Assembly: GCF_005938125.1 (NCBI RefSeq)
Contig: NZ_VCQN01000001.1
Location: 1,736,001 to 1,800,000 of the forward strand
Origin: Bacillus sp. BHET2
GTDB lineage: Bacteria > Bacillota > Bacilli > Bacillales > Bacillaceae_B
Direction of reading: 5' to 3'
Length of the DNA stretch: 64,000 nt
Position numbers and translations under genes: made by a program. How positions within the stretch are numbered: the first letter of the stretch is position 1; each line of letters starts with the position of its first letter. Below, piece after piece: positions 59,571-64,000 of the stretch. The notes under the pieces are model-generated. The model worked only from the letters and a program-made list of their open reading frames with translations. It did not search any database and was not told the DNA's origin.

Positions 59571-60332
59571 CTACTTGTCCTCCTTTCGATTCCACTTCAC
59601 CATGATTTTTTCTAGTACGAGAATGATTCCAAAGAACACCAAACTAAGGAGCATGATCATGAAAATCGCAACAAAAACCCGATCGGTCCTGAACGAGGAA
59701 GATGCGAGAGTCATATACACCCCAATCCCTTTTTGAGCCCCTAACCATTCCGAGATGACGGCTCCCATTACACTATAGGTAGCTGATATTTTCAAACCAG
59801 AAAAAATGGACGGCAGCGCATGTGGCCATTCGACTTTTCGGAATATCTGACCTTTTGATGCTCCTGACATCTTCATGTACAGAATATACTCTATATTGGT
59901 CTGCCTGAATCCATCTAATGCGGATACCGCTACAGGGAAGAAACAGATCAAGGTGATGACGATGATTTTCGGCAATAGTCCAAACCCAAACCATATGACA
60001 AGGAGAGGCGCCAAGACGATAATCGGTATATTTTGAGACAATATCATGAGCGGATAAATGGCTTCCCTTACCTTTGGAAGGAGATGGAGCCCGACTGCTG
60101 AACTGATCCCAATCGAACATCCAATGACAAATCCCACAATCGTCAATAGAGTGGTAGATGAGAGATGCCCAATGAATTCAGGCCACGAGGCAACTCCCTC
60201 AATCAATATATCTGAAGGTGCCGGCATCAGCCATGCAGGTATCTCAAATATTCTTATGGTGATTTCCCAAATGATGAATAAAAGGATGAGGACCAAGAAG
60301 GGTCTCCATCCTTTTGAAATCCATGTTCTCAT
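59571..60332 (-). CDS. thiX: thiamine-precursor ABC importer permease (ThiX-like)
   Basis: A 253-residue permease with six membrane helices and the typical family loop (MKMSGASKGQIFRKVEWPHALPSI, about 145-170). It matches permeases of taurine/hydroxymethylpyrimidine importers. The start overlaps the stop of the thiamine-binding gene by 4 bp (ATGA). Riboswitch context supports a thiamine-precursor substrate. Confidence 0.88.
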   Translation of the reverse strand: MRTWISKGWRPFLVLILLFIIWEITIRIFEIPAWLMPAPSDILIEGVASWPEFIGHLSSTTLLTIVGFVIGCSIGISSAVGLHLLPKVREAIYPLMILSQNIPIIVLAPLLVIWFGFGLLPKIIVITLICFFPVAVSALDGFRQTNIEYILYMKMSGASKGQIFRKVEWPHALPSIFSGLKISATYSVMGAVISEWLGAQKGIGVYMTLASSSFRTDRVFVAIFMIMLLSLVFFGIILVLEKIMVKWNRKEDK

Positions 60333-60622
60333 TCCTTGTACTTCTTTGTTAATTGATTCATTTCAATACCATCCGGCTGATACAATACTTTGATTTGCGA
60401 AATGACGTTAGTACTGCCTATTTCAATCATCCGTTCATTCATCTGCTCAATCACCTTGAATAAATCCGCCAGATTTCCCTCCATCGTCGTTTCTAACGGG
60501 TGGACTTCATATTGGACCCCGGATTTTTCAATGATTGAAATTGCTTCATCAACATACGGTATTACATCTTCACCGTTTTTAGTCTTCGGAATGATTTGTA
60601 CACTTACGAGTGAGTTCCCCAT
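60329..60622 (-). CDS. MTH1187/YkoF-family thiamine-binding protein
   Basis: A 97-residue ferredoxin-like protein with VSVQIIPKT at the start, YVDEAISIIEKSGVQYEVHPLETTMEG (split over 25-52) and VIEQMNERMIEIGSTNVIS, as in the MTH1187/YkoF group. Members bind thiamine or its hydroxymethylpyrimidine part in the cytoplasm. GAGGTG lies before ATG 60622; the in-frame GTG three codons earlier belongs to the ribosome site. It sits between the binding protein and permease genes. Confidence 0.85.
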   Translation of the reverse strand: MGNSLVSVQIIPKTKNGEDVIPYVDEAISIIEKSGVQYEVHPLETTMEGNLADLFKVIEQMNERMIEIGSTNVISQIKVLYQPDGIEMNQLTKKYKE

Positions 60623-60634
60623 TTTATTCACCTC

Positions 60635-61621
60635 TTATTTTGGTAAGAATTCGTTTGTGAATGCTTTTTTGCTGTCTGGCTTCTTATCTAATAAACCATT
60701 TTCATACATCCATGCTCCATAGTTGTCCCAAACCTCAAGCTTCTGCTCTCCCCATCGTTTGGCATCATCCTTATATTTAGGCGCTAACCATTCCTGACTT
60801 TTCATAACTAATTCTTTGTCTAAGTCAGGCGCTGCATCTAAAAGTATGTCACCGGCCTCTTTCGGGTTGTCGATTGTGAATTGATACCCTTCTGATGTAG
60901 CTTTCAAGAAAGCCTTGACCGTTTCAGGGTCTGAGTCGATCATTTTTTCATTTGTTGTCAGAACTGGAGTATAGTAGTCCAATTTCTCAGAGTAGTCCTT
61001 CACATACATCATGTTCAACTCTTCACCGCGAAGCTCTGCTTCAATCCCCGTCCATCCATAATAGATCCAGGCGAAATCAACATCCCGTTTTACGGCAGTA
61101 AAGAAATCAGTGTCTCCCATATTGATGAACTTCACTTTTTCTACATCAGCATCCTCTTGTTTCATAATCGATGCCATAACCGCTTTTTCAACAGGTGAAC
61201 CCCAGCCACCATAGCTTTTCCCTTCGAAATCCTTTGGCTTTGTGATATCTTTGCTCTTTGGTGAAGCAAATCCGGAAGTATTATGCTGAATTACAGCAGC
61301 AATGGATACAAGGGGAACATCCTGAACCCTGGCTTGAGTCACACTTTCCTGATATCCTACCCCGAATTCCGCTTTCCCTGAAGCAACAAGCTGATCAGCC
61401 CCGGCCTCTCCTGGTAATATTATGTCTACATCCAACCCCTGCTCTTTAAAATAACCTTTTTCTTTGGCCACATACAGTCCGGTGTGATTGGTATTCGGTG
61501 TCCAGTCCAGTACGACTGATACCTTTTTAAGTTTATCATTTTGATCATCTGCTGCATTCCCTCCCCCGTTACAGGCGGCTAGTAGAAATACAGAACAGAT
61601 GATGAACAACCGTTTCTTCAT
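60635..61621 (-). CDS. thiY: thiamine-pyrimidine-binding lipoprotein (ThiY-like)
   Basis: A 328-residue lipoprotein with a short signal and lipobox LAAC (about Cys17), then an NMT1/THI5-like domain: VVLDWTPNTNHTGLYVAKEKGYF, GKAEFGVGYQESV and DFAWIYYGWTG. This is typical of ThiY, the binding protein for formylamino-pyrimidine or hydroxymethylpyrimidine. GAGGAGG precedes ATG 61621. It is the first gene of the operon, directly behind the TPP riboswitch. Confidence 0.92.
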   Translation of the reverse strand: MKKRLFIICSVFLLAACNGGGNAADDQNDKLKKVSVVLDWTPNTNHTGLYVAKEKGYFKEQGLDVDIILPGEAGADQLVASGKAEFGVGYQESVTQARVQDVPLVSIAAVIQHNTSGFASPKSKDITKPKDFEGKSYGGWGSPVEKAVMASIMKQEDADVEKVKFINMGDTDFFTAVKRDVDFAWIYYGWTGIEAELRGEELNMMYVKDYSEKLDYYTPVLTTNEKMIDSDPETVKAFLKATSEGYQFTIDNPKEAGDILLDAAPDLDKELVMKSQEWLAPKYKDDAKRWGEQKLEVWDNYGAWMYENGLLDKKPDSKKAFTNEFLPK

Positions 61622-61737
61622 GATGATTCCTCCTCGAATCTTTCTATGTAGTCATAACGTTTAATCAATTATTCTTCACATACGAACGAGTTTGAATGTA
61701 AAACAAGAACAGATTAACCATCTAACCCGGGAATCGA

Positions 61738-61769
61738 CAAAAAGCGCCCCAAGCTTCAGCCTAGGACGC
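61738..61769 (-). terminator. expression-platform terminator of the TPP riboswitch
   Basis: Minus-strand GCGTCCTAG pairs (with G-U pairs) with CTTGGGGCGC and runs into TTTTTG. It lies between the aptamer and thiY, so TPP binding would favour termination. Confidence 0.75.
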
Positions 61770-61801
61770 ATCAATAAACAAATTTATGTATCGTTTAAGA
61801 G

Positions 61802-61897
61802 AATGTTGTTTCCTACGCTGGTATCAGCCAGTTCAGGTTCAAAGGGTCAGCATCTAAAGGATACAATCTCAACCGGCCACTCCGGTCCCCCTACATT
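61802..61897 (-). ncRNA. TPP riboswitch (THI element)
   Basis: The minus strand has the conserved THI-box blocks in order: GGGG near the 5' end, GGTTGAGA (CTGAGA-like with one change), ACCCTTTGAACCTGA, CTGGCTGATACCAGCGTAGG. The outer stem AATGT/ACATT closes it. A -10-like TATACT (61904-61899) lies just upstream. It controls the thiY-thiX-thiZ-tatD operon according to thiamine pyrophosphate. Confidence 0.93.
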
Positions 61898-61978
61898 TAG
61901 TATATGAAATTAAACGTTATCTTCTTCCCTACTTTGCCATAGAACGGGAGGTTATTCAAGTATTTCCTATTAAAATGA

Positions 61979-62884
61979 TTAAACATGAAAAGCATGATCA
62001 TATTCACTCGATTGTACAAGCTCATTAATAAAAGAAATGTAGGTAGAACCTACTTCCGAATAGCCACATTGATGATAGAAAAATACATATTGAAGAAGGA
62101 AGGTAACAATTAGAAGTGGCAATAGCTCTTTCTCCTCTGAAGTCAAAGTACTTAACTGATCATACCCTCTTAAGAATGACCCTATATAATTTATCGAATC
62201 CTCTCTGTTCTTCTTGATCCTATCTTTGAGCATCCCAGTGAGAAAGTAACCTATGTCAGCAACACGGGGGGCCACCCGTATCCGTTCGAAGTCAATGATC
62301 CCGCTCACCACCCCCTCTTTCACCATAATATTGCCTCGGTTGTAGTCACTATGAATAAGTTGATAAGGTAATTGATTATAAAGTATCGTCCATTCATCAA
62401 GTCTTAATAGAATGTCTCTCGCCCACTTCCCTATTGGTGTCAAGCCAAGCTCATTCAACCATTGCCGGATATGTTGATCAATATGCCAACCTTTAATCTC
62501 TTTATGACAGTGATAGTTTTTGAGCAGTCCGTGAAGGTTAGCAAGCGATGTCCCCGCATTTGTCAGGTAAGATAATGAATATTCCTGTAGTGGCTCTCCT
62601 TCTATTTTTTCATAAAGGGAATAGAATTGTTGACCTTTTTTGACAAACGGCTGATGTGAGATGGTCAATAACGGAGATTCAACATTCAGTCGGTTTGCCA
62701 GTAGATAAGTAGTTAGATAATACTCTTCCATCCGGTTCTCGAATGCACTATCCTCTCTCTTTTTTAAATAGTACGACTTCCCTTCACTCACCAGCTTCAC
62801 AACATTCGGATGGAGCTTGAGTGTCTCGATACAAGGATGTTTAACATTCCAATTCCATAAGATATCACCAAAAGGTTGAATCAT
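61979..62884 (-). CDS. aminoglycoside phosphotransferase/choline kinase-family protein (CotS-like)
   Basis: A 301-residue kinase-fold protein: LIHSDYNRGNIMVKEG (H-x-D-x4-N catalytic loop, about 188-203) and GIIDFERIRVAPRVADIGY (metal-binding DFE in place of DFG, about 206-225). YYLKKRED holds the likely ATP-binding lysine. Substrate is unknown; relatives include spore coat kinases such as CotS and homoserine kinase II. GAAAGGA precedes the ATG. It stands alone after the riboswitch region. Confidence 0.85.
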   Translation of the reverse strand: MIQPFGDILWNWNVKHPCIETLKLHPNVVKLVSEGKSYYLKKREDSAFENRMEEYYLTTYLLANRLNVESPLLTISHQPFVKKGQQFYSLYEKIEGEPLQEYSLSYLTNAGTSLANLHGLLKNYHCHKEIKGWHIDQHIRQWLNELGLTPIGKWARDILLRLDEWTILYNQLPYQLIHSDYNRGNIMVKEGVVSGIIDFERIRVAPRVADIGYFLTGMLKDRIKKNREDSINYIGSFLRGYDQLSTLTSEEKELLPLLIVTFLLQYVFFYHQCGYSEVGSTYISFINELVQSSEYDHAFHV

Positions 62885-62970
62885 TTTTATTTCCTTTCAA
62901 AACGTAGTAATATACGGTTAGTATGACTATGAAAGAATGTCTACATACCATTTGAAAAGAGGTCGTAATG

Positions 62971-63873
62971 ATGCAGAGAATACATATGACAGAAGACTTG
63001 TCATTTTCACGAATCATACATGGATTGTGGAGACTTGCAGATTGGAATCAGTCGAAAGAAGATACGTTGTCCTTAATTCAACACAATATTGAAAACGGAA
63101 TCACAACGTTCGACCATGCGGATATTTATGGGTCGTACACGTGTGAAGCACTATTCGGTGATTCACTTGCCCTTCTTCCTTCATTGAGGGAGAAAATGGA
63201 GATTGTAACGAAATGTGGGATCGTACTTCCTTCTGACAATCGCCCTGAGCATCACTCCCATCATTACAATACGAGCAAAAAACATATTTTAACGTCGGTT
63301 GAAAACTCTCTCCAAAATTTAAAAACAGACTACATCGACCTATTACTCATCCACAGACCAGATCCTTTCATGAATGGCGAAGAAGTGGCTGAAGCCTTCA
63401 CTCAATTAAAAGAAGAAGGGAAGGTCCGTCATTTCGGAGTATCCAACTTTAAAGCTCATCAGTGGAATTTACTTCAATCTTATTTGCCTTTTCCACTAAT
63501 CACCAACCAGATCGAATTGTCAGCTTACCATTTAGAAAATTTTGAAGATGGTACATTAAATCTTTGTCAGGAAAAGCGTGTAGCGCCAATGGCCTGGTCA
63601 CCACTGGCAGGTGGGGTCATTTTCAAAGGGGAGGATGAGAAAGCGGTCCGTCTTCAACACATTTTAAAGAAAGTTCAAGAAGAAATAGGTGCAAAAGGGA
63701 TCGACCAGGTTCTGTATGCATGGCTCCTTAACCACCCGGCTAACATCATGCCGATCGTTGGTTCAGGCAAGAAGAATCGAATTCAGCATGCAATCGATTC
63801 TCAAACTCTTTCATTGAATCATGATCAATGGTTTGAGATCCTTCAAGCTTCTATGGGACATGATGTGCCCTAA
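62971..63873 (+). CDS. aldo/keto reductase (YdhF-like)
   Basis: About 300 residues with the AKR barrel: FDHADIYGSYTCEALFG (Asp/Tyr of the active site), TKCGIVLP (Lys), LLLIHRPDPFM (His), VRHFGVSNFKAHQWNLL and APMAWSPLAGG with IMPIVGSGKKNRI for NADPH binding. All four catalytic residues are present. AAGAGGT lies eight bases before ATG 62971; the ATG one codon earlier is slightly close. A single-gene unit. Confidence 0.9.
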   Translation: MQRIHMTEDLSFSRIIHGLWRLADWNQSKEDTLSLIQHNIENGITTFDHADIYGSYTCEALFGDSLALLPSLREKMEIVTKCGIVLPSDNRPEHHSHHYNTSKKHILTSVENSLQNLKTDYIDLLLIHRPDPFMNGEEVAEAFTQLKEEGKVRHFGVSNFKAHQWNLLQSYLPFPLITNQIELSAYHLENFEDGTLNLCQEKRVAPMAWSPLAGGVIFKGEDEKAVRLQHILKKVQEEIGAKGIDQVLYAWLLNHPANIMPIVGSGKKNRIQHAIDSQTLSLNHDQWFEILQASMGHDVP

Positions 63874-63912
63874 CGAATTGTCGACCACCTGCATACGATC
63901 ATTTTCCACACA

Positions 63913-63956
63913 GCAAAAAAGACGATCCTTTATGATAAAAGGTTCGTCTTTTTTAT
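63913..63956. terminator. bidirectional terminator after the aldo/keto reductase
   Basis: Arms AAAAAAGACGATCCTTT with AAAGGTTCGTCTTTTTT, one mismatch pair; A-run and T-run on either side. Confidence 0.85.
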
Positions 63957-64000
63957 TGGGCGATATCTCCGCCAACATAATATTCCAAATAAACATCCTG
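63953..64000 (-). CDS. C-terminal end of a gene entering from the right edge
   Basis: On the minus strand an open frame from the window edge encodes QDVYLEYYVGGDIAQ and stops at TAA 63955-63953, right at a terminator. Only 15 codons are visible, so no identity can be given; the stop-terminator spacing is what supports it. Confidence 0.4.
   Translation of the reverse strand, partial: QDVYLEYYVGGDIAQ

Noticed and set aside
63811-63996. A 61-codon minus-strand frame at the right edge
   Set aside because: It overlaps the aldo/keto reductase end and the terminator; a different frame reads in from the edge and stops properly at the terminator.

Overview
The window is chromosomal DNA from a spore-forming Bacillaceae. 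Gene order follows the Bacillus subtilis yha-yhe-yhf segment closely (hit, trpP, yhaH, hpr, yhaI, yhaJ, sscA, prsA, yhaL-yhaO, yhaP/Q, yhzC, yhaR, hemZ, yhaX, yheA-yheE, bmrCD), but protein divergence, extra paralogues and insertions point to a relative such as Rossellomorea or an environmental Bacillus rather than B. subtilis itself. Moderate-low GC, strong GGAGG ribosome sites, and sporulation and SigB-like promoters agree with this. No rRNA, tRNA, CRISPR array, prophage or transposase gene was seen.

Layout. 1-5 kb: end of the HIT-family gene, trpP with a TRAP-type leader, yhaH, hpr, yhaI, yhaJ, then three tandem 27-28 codon SscA/YjcZ spore peptides. 5-16 kb: prsA, yhaL, yhaM, an MFS exporter that splits yhaM from yhaN-yhaO (which has a LexA-like box), the yhaQ-yhaP ABC exporter and yhzC. 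15.8-23 kb: a beta-oxidation pair (acyl-CoA ligase with a cre site, enoyl-CoA hydratase), hemZ, yhaX, yheA, yheB. 23-28 kb: four overlapping YheC/YheD ATP-grasp genes, where B. subtilis has two. 28-34 kb: ferritin-like protein, yheE, a CstR-type repressor, a PucR-type regulator, msmX (with a cre site), an alpha/beta-type SASP gene behind a SigG promoter, and fumC. 34-38 kb: fatty-acid genes (SDR, thiolase, acyl-CoA synthetase) and bioY. 38-41 kb: a nested inverted-repeat element and a TcyABC-type cystine transporter. 41-50.6 kb: small membrane and cell-wall-related genes, an orphan pair of DppBC-like permeases, the BmrCD multidrug exporter behind a leader-peptide attenuator, and an MFS exporter. 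50.6-53 kb: a 20-bp tandem repeat, stress genes and another inverted-repeat element. 53-64 kb: photolyase, a dicarboxylate/amino-acid symporter, an ArsC-like protein without catalytic cysteines, splAB, a TPP-riboswitch thiamine-precursor transport operon with a TatD hydrolase, a phosphotransferase and an aldo-keto reductase.

Themes. Spore functions (SscA, SASP, YheC/D, SplAB, HemZ, YhaX, YhaL) alternate with DNA-damage and UV repair (YhaON, photolyase, SplB), lipid catabolism under CcpA-like control, and drug export. The least explained items are the four-gene ATP-grasp cluster, the bmrCD leader with two small ORFs, the cysteine-less ArsC homologue with a SigB-like promoter, and the composite inverted-repeat elements. 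All names and promoter calls come from reading the sequence and from memory of the families; no database search was run.
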